DNA of 12,277 bases from CAZIWX01 sp964543125 (lineage in GTDB: Bacteria; Fidelibacterota; UBA8477). Of this stretch, positions 5,730-12,277 are shown piece by piece (within the stretch, counting starts at the first letter, position 1; each line of letters starts with the position of its first letter). The position numbers and the translations under genes are program-made. The stretch spans positions 1 through 12,277 of the forward strand of contig CAZIWX010000075.1 of the NCBI GenBank assembly GCA_964543125.1. The letters run 5' to 3'. The notes under the pieces were generated by a model, which was not told the origin of the DNA, made no database searches, and was given only the letters and a program-made list of their open reading frames with translations.

Positions 5730-8674
5730 ATCAGTTATTGTTGCGATTACTGATGATCGGATTTCTGGTTTTCCACCTAAACGCCTACTGGCAGCAAGAA
5801 GTGCATTACAATATTGCCGTCACGCTGCACGACTCGGATAATACGCTTACGGCTTCCGAACGCCTGCTCTACATCAATCATTCACCGGATACGCTGAGCG
5901 GAATCTGGATGCACCTGTGGCCCAATGGTTACCGGAATGACAAGACTGCGCTGGCCCGGGAACGCATACAGTCACACCATACTCGCTTTCTGAAAACCGC
6001 TGCCGAGAAACGCGGCTGGCTTGACTTGAATGAAGTGCGGGTTGGAGCTGAATCGCTGACCTGGCGGACCAAGGGCGATTCCATCGATATAGCCTGGTTC
6101 CAACTGCCAAAACCACTTGCTCCCGGCGATAGTGTCACCATAAACATGCGGTTTCTGGTAAAAATTCCTGAATTGACTTCCCGTCTGGGACACATCGGCC
6201 AGCACTACGAAATCACCCAGTGGTATCCCAAGCCGGCTGTTTATGATGCCGGCGGCTGGCACCCTATCCCCTATCGCAACTGGGGCGAATTTTACAGCGA
6301 ATGGGGTAATTTCAGGGTAGCCATTACCCTGCCGAAAAATTATGTCGTCGCAGCCACCGGGAAACTTATGACTGAATCCGAGCAAATTGAACGCGCTCAT
6401 TTAGCGTTATTCGGGAATACGCTGCTGGATTCCATGAAGAAACATCCGGATAAAAACGCGCTCCCGGATACACTGAATAAATTGATCAAAGCCAAGGCGC
6501 CCGTCAGTAGTGACACCTTGAAGACAATTGTTTTTCAACAGGATCGTGTCCACGATTTTGCCTGGTTTGCCGATAAACAATTCCTGGTCACTCACACCAC
6601 GACCCGGGTTGATTCCGGCCGGGCGCCCGTCGACCTGTGGAATTATGTGATGGCCAAGAATTTTACCAAGTATCGCAAAGGCCTGACCTACCTTAAAACA
6701 GCCGTGGATTCGTGCAGTGCCTGGTTTATGCCCTATCCCTATACTGTCTGTACCGTGGTGGACGGCGACATCAGCGCCGGGGGCGGCATGGAATATCCCA
6801 TGATTACCGTGGTCAATGGCTCGGGCTGGGGCGCCATTATGGACATGACCATTTTCCACGAGGTGGCGCATAACTGGTTTTACGGACTGGCGGCCTTTAA
6901 TGAACGGCGCTATCCCTGGCTGGACGAAGGTTTTACCACCTATGCCGAGCGGCGCCATAGCGAGAAGGCAGCCCCTGATAACGAGGATGCGCCTTTCCCG
7001 ATAAAATACCTGAAGTTTCTCAACCCCGGTTTGATGTACGACGCGCCTTTTTATGCAACCATCGTGGGCAACCTGGATCAACCGGCTGACCTGCCCAGCG
7101 ACGCCTTCGAGGGTGGTAATTACCAATATATGGTCTATGGCAAACCCTCGGCGGCGGCACTCATGCTGCAAGGCCGGGTGGGACCGGCGCGAATGGACAG
7201 TGCCTGGCACGCTTTCTTCCGGCAGTGGGCTTACAAACATCCCCAACCCGCCGATGTTCGCCGGTCGTTGGAAGCCAGTTTGGGCATGGACCTGGGCTGG
7301 TTTTTTGACGGCCTGATCGGTTCCCGGGCCAAAATGGACTACGGCATCAGCGAGGTTAATACTGTTCCGGCCGACTCCGGCTGGCAAACCACATTAAAGT
7401 TGACCAATCACGGCGAACTGACCGCCCCGGTACCCATCGTGATCCGGGGCGCCAACGACTATATCCGGACGGTCTGGGTCGATGATGTCGCAACGCGCAA
7501 GCAGATCACGGTTCCCACGACGCTTCGCCCCCTGTCAGTAGTATTGGATCCCGAGGCAAAAACACTGGATATGAACCGGGTGAATGACGGCAGCGGCATT
7601 CATCTCAAATTCCTTTTAACAAAGGATTTCCTGAGCCGGGGTCACGGCTACACCCTGCGCTGGATGCCGGGATTGTGGTGGAATCTTCACGATCGGGCAT
7701 TACTCGCTTTCTGGCTGCTGCACCGCAACCTGGATGACCCCCTGTTGCAATGGCGAATTAATCTGAAATACGGGTATAGGACTAACTCCTGGTATACAAA
7801 CATCTATGCCCGGCGCCGATTTTATCTCTCCGGGGCTACCAATACCCAGTTGAGTACCCGGTGGGCTAATAACTGGTACGCACCGTTGGCCGGCTTAAAG
7901 GGTGAACTGCTTTGGCGTGATCCGGGGCTGTCTTTTCGGACAACCGTCTCCGGTGGTTATCTCTACCAGGACATTAAACCCGATGCACTGACAACTCGTT
8001 TTCTTGACAGCAAGATCTGGCAATCCGGAATATATCACAAGCTCCACGTGTCTTTCAGCCATGAAAATACCGCGATCGACCGGAAATGGTCCGGTGAAAT
8101 CCATTCCAGGCTGGGTAAACAGCTTCAGGCAAACACGGCATTTACACGCTGGAGCGGAGGTTTCAATTTTGAGCGCAAATTAAGTCCCCACTTCAAGTTT
8201 CGCTGGGCCTTCTTTGCCGCCACCACCACCGGTCCGGTTCCAACCCAGGAACTGATTTACCCAAGTTCGGATGTGGACCCTGATTTTCGATACTTGCTGG
8301 TCCTGAGCCGAACCGGTTACGACTGGGCCAGTCCGGGCAATGGCTTTTACTTGGAAAGTTTGATCAATATTCCGGGTTACGGCCTACCCAACCGGAGCCA
8401 GGTTCTCGTAGCTGTAAATAAGCTGGTCGGCGCCAATGTGACCCTGGATTTCGGATTGCCGCTAAAGTTCCTGATCGCGGGTGGAATGGGCAAAACAACA
8501 TCCGGCGCCGGTTGGGAAGGTCTGGGCAGTATCAGTCCTTACCTGGAATCCGAATCCTTACCGGTAAAACTGGTTTTCCCGGTAGCCTGGATCGAGAATG
8601 GCAAACTCACCGGCGGATTTCAATTCCAGGTCAACCTGCGGCAGCATTTCAGCTTCAGTATCGGCAATCGCTGA
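5726..8674 (+). CDS. Secreted M1-family zinc metallopeptidase with C-terminal beta-barrel-like domain
   Basis: This 982-residue protein starts with a signal peptide (hydrophobic residues 3-18, likely cut near L-N-A/Y at about 20-21). An N-terminal beta-domain follows, then a gluzincin catalytic domain. The M1 marks are complete: G-G-M-E-Y-P at 353-358 (in place of GxMEN), the zinc site H-E-V-A-H at 378-382 with the third ligand Glu401 in W-L-D-E-G-F-T-T-Y, 19 residues after His382, and a likely catalytic Tyr471 in V-Y-G-K. It should cleave N-terminal residues from peptides outside the inner membrane. From about residue 625 to the end the sequence changes to alternating aromatic/polar strands (W-R-I-N-L-K-Y-G-Y, F-N-F-E-R-K-L, F-Q-F-Q-V-N-L) without long hydrophobic helices, which suggests an outer-membrane beta-barrel anchoring the enzyme at the cell surface. 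The GTG start is set by AGAGGAG. The stop overlaps the VOC gene start (TGATG). The enzyme family is certain; the barrel is an inference. Confidence 0.92.
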   Translation: MNQLLLRLLMIGFLVFHLNAYWQQEVHYNIAVTLHDSDNTLTASERLLYINHSPDTLSGIWMHLWPNGYRNDKTALARERIQSHHTRFLKTAAEKRGWLDLNEVRVGAESLTWRTKGDSIDIAWFQLPKPLAPGDSVTINMRFLVKIPELTSRLGHIGQHYEITQWYPKPAVYDAGGWHPIPYRNWGEFYSEWGNFRVAITLPKNYVVAATGKLMTESEQIERAHLALFGNTLLDSMKKHPDKNALPDTLNKLIKAKAPVSSDTLKTIVFQQDRVHDFAWFADKQFLVTHTTTRVDSGRAPVDLWNYVMAKNFTKYRKGLTYLKTAVDSCSAWFMPYPYTVCTVVDGDISAGGGMEYPMITVVNGSGWGAIMDMTIFHEVAHNWFYGLAAFNERRYPWLDEGFTTYAERRHSEKAAPDNEDAPFPIKYLKFLNPGLMYDAPFYATIVGNLDQPADLPSDAFEGGNYQYMVYGKPSAAALMLQGRVGPARMDSAWHAFFRQWAYKHPQPADVRRSLEASLGMDLGWFFDGLIGSRAKMDYGISEVNTVPADSGWQTTLKLTNHGELTAPVPIVIRGANDYIRTVWVDDVATRKQITVPTTLRPLSVVLDPEAKTLDMNRVNDGSGIHLKFLLTKDFLSRGHGYTLRWMPGLWWNLHDRALLAFWLLHRNLDDPLLQWRINLKYGYRTNSWYTNIYARRRFYLSGATNTQLSTRWANNWYAPLAGLKGELLWRDPGLSFRTTVSGGYLYQDIKPDALTTRFLDSKIWQSGIYHKLHVSFSHENTAIDRKWSGEIHSRLGKQLQANTAFTRWSGGFNFERKLSPHFKFRWAFFAATTTGPVPTQELIYPSSDVDPDFRYLLVLSRTGYDWASPGNGFYLESLINIPGYGLPNRSQVLVAVNKLVGANVTLDFGLPLKFLIAGGMGKTTSGAGWEGLGSISPYLESESLPVKLVFPVAWIENGKLTGGFQFQVNLRQHFSFSIGNR

Positions 8675-9093
8675 TGCATTTCGAGAGCCTGACCCCGAAC
8701 ATCATGGTGGCGGATGTGGCCCGCTCGTTAAAATTTTACCATAATATTCTGGGGTTTAGCATTTTCACCACCCTGCCCAGCGGGGACCCGCCTTATGATT
8801 GGGCCATGGTGGGCCGGGACGGCGCGTTGCTCATGCTCCAAAGCCAAGCCAGTTTAGCCGAAGAATTGCCGCTATTTACTCAATCCGAGCCGGGGGGCGC
8901 GCTGACCTTTTTCATCAAAGTTGATGATGCCGAGGGACTCTTTGCCTCCATTCGGAAGCAGGTCAGAACGATAAAAGCACCTTATACCAGCTTTTACAAT
9001 ATGCGGGAATTTGTGATCGAAGATCCGGATGGATATTTCCTCACCTTTGCCCAGGATATAAGCGACGAAGGTATTCCGGATAATATGGTGTAG
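8674..9093 (+). CDS. VOC superfamily protein (glyoxalase/bleomycin-resistance fold)
   Basis: A 139-residue cytosolic protein of the vicinal-oxygen-chelate fold. Two beta-alpha-beta-beta-beta modules are visible: the first opens with L-T-P-N-I-M-V-A-D-V-A-R-S-L-K-F-Y and L-G-F (residues 6-28). The second ends in F-V-I-E-D-P-D-G-Y-F-L-T-F-A-Q (about 112-126), the usual E-D-P-D-G-Y/N box. The positions that hold metal ligands in glyoxalase I and extradiol dioxygenases seem to be Asn or Thr in strand one and Gln in the last strand. A metal-free ligand-binding role, as in bleomycin-binding proteins, is therefore as likely as enzyme activity. A longer open frame extends upstream into the peptidase gene, but ATG 8674 shares its A with the peptidase stop (TGATG) and begins exactly at the domain, so I take it as the start and expect coupled translation. 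The substrate is unknown. Confidence 0.88.
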   Translation: MHFESLTPNIMVADVARSLKFYHNILGFSIFTTLPSGDPPYDWAMVGRDGALLMLQSQASLAEELPLFTQSEPGGALTFFIKVDDAEGLFASIRKQVRTIKAPYTSFYNMREFVIEDPDGYFLTFAQDISDEGIPDNMV

Positions 9094-9126
9094 TCTACCG
9101 TCAACAAATTTTCTATCACTCTCCCC

Positions 9127-9134
9127 AAAGGAGG
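9127..9134 (+). promoter_or_regulatory. Strong ribosome binding site before a non-AUG start
   Basis: AAAGGAGG is a near-perfect Shine-Dalgarno sequence. The in-frame codons at the right distance are ATA (9140, 5-nt gap) and CTG (9143, 8-nt gap). The first TTG in frame (9176) is 41 nt away and the first ATG (9188) 53 nt away. It decides the start of the propeller protein. Confidence 0.75.
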
Positions 9135-9142
9135 CAACAATA

Positions 9143-11479
9143 CTGGATTATCTTAAAAAAATTATTCCGATTAGTTTGATCTTTGTAATGGGTCTTCCGG
9201 TGTTTGGTCAATGGCCGGAGAATCCGGCTAATAATCTCGCTATTTGTACGGCCTCCGGTGAGCAGACCGTCCCTAAAATTGGGGCAACCTCCGATGGCGG
9301 CTGTTTCGTGGCCTGGTATGATCACCGGGGTAATAACTATGATGTCTATATCCAATATCTCGACAGCGCCGGGGTTCCGCAATTTGCTCAAAATGGTCTC
9401 CTGGTAAGTAATCACGCCCAGGATACCTGGATTACGGACTGGGACCTGACGGTCGATCAAAATGACAACGCCATTTTAGCTGTTAATGATATCCGGGCCG
9501 GCGGGGATTGGGATATTTATGGCTACAGTATTGGAACGGATGGGTCATTTAACTGGGGGGCTAACGGGAAAACGCTTTCGGATAATACCTATTTCGAGCC
9601 CTCTCCCCGGGTCCTGACCGCCAACGACGGCAATATTTACTTTGCCTGGCAACAGGAAACCGCAACCAGCTATGTGATCAATGTGTATAAAGTATCGCCG
9701 GAAGGTCAGGATTTGTGGAATCCGGCCAGGGTGACCCTTTCGTCTGAATTTGGACTGTCAATTCCCCGTTTGGCCCCCACCAATGATGGTGGTTTTCTGC
9801 TTCAATATCTGGTAGCCCAGGGTAGTGGTTTCCCCACACCCAATCATCTGTACATTCAAAGATTTAACGCTAGCGGGACCGCTCAGTGGGAGACAGCCGG
9901 CGTCGGATTGAACACCGCCGGCGGATTCGGCTTTGCCCCCCTGCCCGACCTGGTCTCCGATGGAAATAATGGCGCGATTTCGTACTGGTATGACTCTCGT
10001 GATATGGAAAATCATGTTTACCTCGAGCGCATCAGCTCCGCCGGGCAGGTGCAATGGTCACGCAATGGCGTGCCGGTCAGTACCGCGAACGAACTACAGA
10101 CCAGCCCGGCTATTGCTTACATTCCTGCCACGGGCAATACTTTCGTTTTTTATCAAACCAGTAATACCGGCCAGACAGCATCCGGGATGTCGGCGCAACT
10201 ATTTAATGCGGCCGGACAACGTCAATGGTCCGACAATGGAATGGTATTGGCCGGAATGTCCACTCAACAGCAATATCTTTTACACGCCTATCCCCAACCG
10301 GATAGCACGGCCGTCGTGGTGTACCTGGAATACATGCCGGGTAGCGTAGTCAATGCCCAGTTAAGAGCAATTAAACTTGATGCGAACGAGAACATGGTCT
10401 GGGGTCCTTCAGCCATCGTTATGGCCAGTGCTGCCAGCTCGAAGGGTCACCTGGCAGGTACGCTGCGTGCCAACGGCACCATTGTATCAGCCTGGCATGA
10501 TGACCGGAACGGGAATCCGGACATTTACCTGCAGAATATCAATCCGGACGGTTCGTTCGGGGCGCCACCGGCAACCATGAATCCAACCATTGAAATCACG
10601 GCGCCGATTGATAACTCAGTGTTTCATCTGCTCCCGTTTGATATCGAAGTAAATGTCACGGACTTTGTGGTGGCGCCGGAAAATAGTGGCGCCGGGTTGC
10701 TTCAGATCGAAACCATCGATCAGACAACATCTGCGGTCATCACGAATACATTTTTAAATTCCGTTGCTTCGGTACAATTAACCGGGGACGATCTGCCGTC
10801 AGGTGGCGACTACCTGATCCGGGCCACACTAACGGGTTATGACAGCCTGCCCATTGAGCCATCAGCTTCGGATTCAATTCATTTTACCTACCAGCCGCCA
10901 ACGCTTGCCATCACCGCTCCGGTGGATAGCGCCGTTTTTGAAATGGCACCTGTCACCGCCGCCTTCCAGGTAACTGATTTTCCATTGGGGCTTGACAGTG
11001 GCCGTGTCATTGTAAAGCTGAACGGCGAGATTATTGATACGCTGTACAATGGAGCACCATTTGATCTTGCCTGGTTTCCCGTGGAGGGCCGGCAGGAGCT
11101 GGTGCTGTGGTTACAAAATCCAGACGGGACTGATTTCGAACCATTCACGGCTGATTCGGTATTTTTTTATTTCTACACGTTGGAAGTCGCGGATAACGAT
11201 TCAGAACGCCCTGAAGAATTCGGACTGGAACCTGCTTTTCCAAATCCATTTAATCCGTCCACAACGATTCAGTACAGTCTCGCTCAAACCGGTCCCTTAA
11301 CGCTGGCGGTTTACGACCTGCAAGGGCGGCGGATTATCAAATTGCAAACGGGTGTCGTGACCGCCGGCCGGCATGAGTTGACCTTATCAGCGGGCAACCT
11401 TGCCAGCGGAGTTTACTTACTGCGCCTGAGTACGGCCGCTGGTCTCGTCGCATCACAAAAGATCGTGAAACTCAAATAG
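9143..11479 (+). CDS. Type IX-secreted protein: eight-repeat beta-propeller, two Ig-like domains, type A sorting domain
   Basis: About 778 residues from CTG 9143 (or 779 from ATA 9140). Either start gives a normal signal peptide (L-K-K, then I-I-P-I-S-L-I-F-V-M-G-L, cut near V-F-G-Q). A TTG at 9176 would lose its basic part and lies far from the ribosome binding site. Residues about 20-475 hold eight related units of 40-60 residues, each with a D/N-G-G...A-W-Y-D-x-R-like strand, a Y-I-Q-x-I/L-like strand, then D-x-x-G-x-x-x-W and N-G; this is a beta-propeller pattern. Two Ig-like units follow (about 481-580 and 584-675, both opening I-T-A-P-x-D-x-x-V-F). The C-terminus (about 690-778) is a type IX secretion type A sorting domain with F-P-N-P-F-N-P-S at 699-706, strand V-Y-D-L-Q-G-R-R and G-V-Y-L-L-R-L. 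The protein is thus exported and released or anchored at the surface; the repeats probably bind partners or polymers. No catalytic motif is seen. Confidence 0.88.
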   Translation: MDYLKKIIPISLIFVMGLPVFGQWPENPANNLAICTASGEQTVPKIGATSDGGCFVAWYDHRGNNYDVYIQYLDSAGVPQFAQNGLLVSNHAQDTWITDWDLTVDQNDNAILAVNDIRAGGDWDIYGYSIGTDGSFNWGANGKTLSDNTYFEPSPRVLTANDGNIYFAWQQETATSYVINVYKVSPEGQDLWNPARVTLSSEFGLSIPRLAPTNDGGFLLQYLVAQGSGFPTPNHLYIQRFNASGTAQWETAGVGLNTAGGFGFAPLPDLVSDGNNGAISYWYDSRDMENHVYLERISSAGQVQWSRNGVPVSTANELQTSPAIAYIPATGNTFVFYQTSNTGQTASGMSAQLFNAAGQRQWSDNGMVLAGMSTQQQYLLHAYPQPDSTAVVVYLEYMPGSVVNAQLRAIKLDANENMVWGPSAIVMASAASSKGHLAGTLRANGTIVSAWHDDRNGNPDIYLQNINPDGSFGAPPATMNPTIEITAPIDNSVFHLLPFDIEVNVTDFVVAPENSGAGLLQIETIDQTTSAVITNTFLNSVASVQLTGDDLPSGGDYLIRATLTGYDSLPIEPSASDSIHFTYQPPTLAITAPVDSAVFEMAPVTAAFQVTDFPLGLDSGRVIVKLNGEIIDTLYNGAPFDLAWFPVEGRQELVLWLQNPDGTDFEPFTADSVFFYFYTLEVADNDSERPEEFGLEPAFPNPFNPSTTIQYSLAQTGPLTLAVYDLQGRRIIKLQTGVVTAGRHELTLSAGNLASGVYLLRLSTAAGLVASQKIVKLK

Positions 11480-11582
11480 CGAGCATATTTCTCATGCGTT
11501 TGCTCAGCCAAACATTGTAACTTTAAGCTTGATACGGACTCTACCAAATGATGACCAATTAAAACAAAAAGGAATAATAACA

Positions 11583-11969
11583 ATGAGTTACCATTTTAGC
11601 AAAACCCTGAAAATGTCCATGACTGACGCCATTGAGCACACGAAAGCAATCCTGGGCGGGCATGGTTTCGGTATCGTAACCGAAATCGACATGACCGCTA
11701 CGCTGAAAAAGAAAATCGGGGTGGAAATCTACCCCTATCAGATTCTGGGAGCTTGCAGTCCCAGGCACGCTTACGCCGCGATCCAGGGCGAGCCACGGAT
11801 TGGTTTGATGCTGCCGTGCAATGTTATTGTGCGGGAATTCGAGCCGGGAAAAGTGGAAGTCTCGGCGGTTGACCCGGTAGCTTCCATGCAGGCCGTGGAA
11901 AATGACAGTCTGGGAACGGTCGCCCGGGAGGTGCAGAAAAATTTACAGGCGGTAATTGAGGAGTTGTAA
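11583..11969 (+). CDS. DUF302 domain protein
   Basis: A 128-residue protein consisting of little more than one DUF302 domain, a small alpha/beta fold of unknown function common in bacteria. Typical features are the N-terminal S-K-T-L...D-A-I-E-H-T-K-A-I-L-G-G-H-G-F-G (residues 6-30), T-E-I-D (33-36), Y-Q-I-L-G-A-C-S-P (52-60) and the later strand G-L-M-L-P-C-N-V-I-V (74-83). There is no signal peptide, so it is probably cytosolic. Cys58 and Cys79 are the only cysteines; whether they pair or bind a ligand is unknown. ATG 11583 was chosen because the domain begins there and AAAAAGGA (11566-11573) precedes it; an upstream in-frame TTG at 11529 has no ribosome binding site. It lies 103 bases after the propeller gene, far enough for its own promoter. 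The family call is good; the function is unknown. Confidence 0.85.
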   Translation: MSYHFSKTLKMSMTDAIEHTKAILGGHGFGIVTEIDMTATLKKKIGVEIYPYQILGACSPRHAYAAIQGEPRIGLMLPCNVIVREFEPGKVEVSAVDPVASMQAVENDSLGTVAREVQKNLQAVIEEL

Positions 11970-12011
11970 GTCATTTTTCCACAACTCCGCGGGGGCTGGG
12001 CTGCCAGATAA

Positions 12012-12036
12012 AAAAACAGCGCAAAAGCTTGTTTTT
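12012..12036 (+). terminator. Weak A/T-type hairpin after the DUF302 gene
   Basis: AAAAACA (12012-12018) can pair with TGTTTTT (12030-12036), extended by GC/GC with one bulged T, and the right arm ends in a T-run. It would suit rho-independent termination of the DUF302 transcript 43 bases after its stop, but the stem is A/T-rich and weak. Confidence 0.35.
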
Positions 12037-12088
12037 CCCTGTTGAGGACTTTTTATAACTGTTTAATCTCTAACTGCTAAACTACCAA

Positions 12089-12123
12089 AATAAACAGGGC
12101 GCTTTGTCAGCTCCCTGTTTATT
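12089..12123 (-). terminator. Hairpin terminator between convergent genes
   Basis: AATAAACAGGG (12089-12099) pairs perfectly with CCCTGTTTATT (12113-12123), an 11-bp stem with a 13-base loop that can add three more pairs. Read on the - strand the stem ends in TTTATTTT, so it best fits termination of the leftward gene whose stop is at 12145. It may also stop rightward transcripts from DUF302. Confidence 0.65.
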
Positions 12124-12144
12124 ACAATCTGGTTGAGGGACCGA

Positions 12145-12277
12145 TTATTTCAGCAACAGCAGCTTGCGGCCGGCGCGAAAGGCTTTAGCGCTGGTGGTTG
12201 AATAAGCTTCCAGAGTGTAGATGTACAAGCCGGAGGCCACCTTACGGCCAAACGAATCCGTCCCCCGCCAGGTCAGT
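12145..12277 (-). CDS. C-terminal end of a second sorted exoprotein (FlgD-Ig-like tail), 5' part outside window
   Basis: Reading leftward from the window edge gives 43 residues and a TAA stop at 12147-12145. They include L-T-W-R-G-T-D-S-F-G-R-K-V-A-S-G-L-Y-I-Y, then T-L-E-A-Y and finally G-R-K-L-L-L-L-K. W-x-G-x-D-x-x-G-x-x-V-A-S-G-x-Y-x-Y followed by K-x-L-L-L-K is the ending of the FlgD-Ig-like and type IX sorting tails carried by many secreted proteins in this bacterial group. The gene is cut by the right edge, so the mature protein is unknown. It is convergent with the DUF302 gene, with the hairpin at 12089-12123 between them. The frame is short, but the motif and the position of the stop and terminator agree. 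Confidence 0.75.
   Translation of the reverse strand, partial: LTWRGTDSFGRKVASGLYIYTLEAYSTTSAKAFRAGRKLLLLK

Noticed and set aside
6407..7387. 326-codon open frame on the - strand
   Set aside because: It lies wholly inside the M1 peptidase gene, whose active-site motifs are intact; the His/Gly/Val-rich translation is typical of an antisense shadow.
8512..8673. N-terminal extension of the VOC protein into the peptidase gene
   Set aside because: The added 54 residues are a frame shadow of the barrel domain; the VOC fold starts at ATG 8674.
9176..9178. TTG 9176 as start of the propeller protein
   Set aside because: No ribosome binding site nearby, and it would cut off the basic part and half the hydrophobic core of the signal peptide.
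11481..11505. GAGCA...TGCTC hairpin after the propeller gene as a terminator
   Set aside because: Only a 5-bp stem with a 15-base loop and no T-run.
11499..11525. Bacteroidota-type promoter (TTTG ... TAACTTTA) before DUF302
   Set aside because: The spacer is 15 bases, not the 19-21 expected, and the -7 element is imperfect.
1..12277. CRISPR array, tRNA/rRNA, insertion sequence or phage genes
   Set aside because: No regularly spaced direct repeats, no tRNA-like cloverleaf or rRNA-like stretch, and no transposase or integrase motif seen on either strand.

Overview
The window looks like a chromosomal segment of a Gram-negative bacterium of the Bacteroidota/FCB superphylum in the broad sense. 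The main reason is two secreted proteins with C-terminal sorting regions. One has a type IX secretion (Por) type A sorting domain containing the F-P-N-P-F-N-P-S-T-T signature. The other has a FlgD-Ig-like tail ending in G-R-K-L-L-L-L-K. That F-P-N-P-F-N-P spelling is familiar from Calditrichota, Ignavibacteria, Neomarinimicrobiota and KSB1-type genomes. I cannot place the organism more precisely from this window. I see no rRNA, tRNA, CRISPR array, insertion sequence or phage gene.

Left edge (1-344, + strand): the 3' end of a serine hydrolase of the class C beta-lactamase family, with a strong hairpin terminator 217 bases further on. Next, on the - strand (3173 down to 617), is a compact four-gene cluster: an ECF sigma factor, a small single-pass membrane protein in the anti-sigma position, a Spy/CpxP-like periplasmic protein with two LTxxQ motifs, and a large exported protein of unknown function. 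The first three genes overlap (14 and 4 nt) and the fourth follows after 28 nt. The layout resembles Cnr-type envelope or metal-stress signalling, but the anti-sigma candidate has no zinc motif and the last gene is unrecognised. This is the best candidate in the window for an undescribed system.

Divergently, on the + strand, a sodium:alanine/glycine symporter (AGCS family) begins at 3326. It is followed by an inositol-monophosphatase-family enzyme (4834-5670), a secreted M1 zinc metallopeptidase fused to a probable outer-membrane beta-barrel (5726-8674), a small VOC (glyoxalase/bleomycin-resistance fold) protein that starts on the peptidase stop codon (8674-9093), a type IX-secreted protein with an apparent eight-bladed beta-propeller (9143-11479), and a DUF302 protein (11583-11969). 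The spacings allow at least the symporter-to-VOC part to be one transcription unit. A plausible reading is surface peptide cleavage by the peptidase coupled to sodium-driven uptake of released small amino acids, but this is inference from gene order.

Right edge: an A/T-flanked hairpin (12089-12123) separates DUF302 from the convergent - strand 3' end of a second sorted exoprotein (12145 to the edge).
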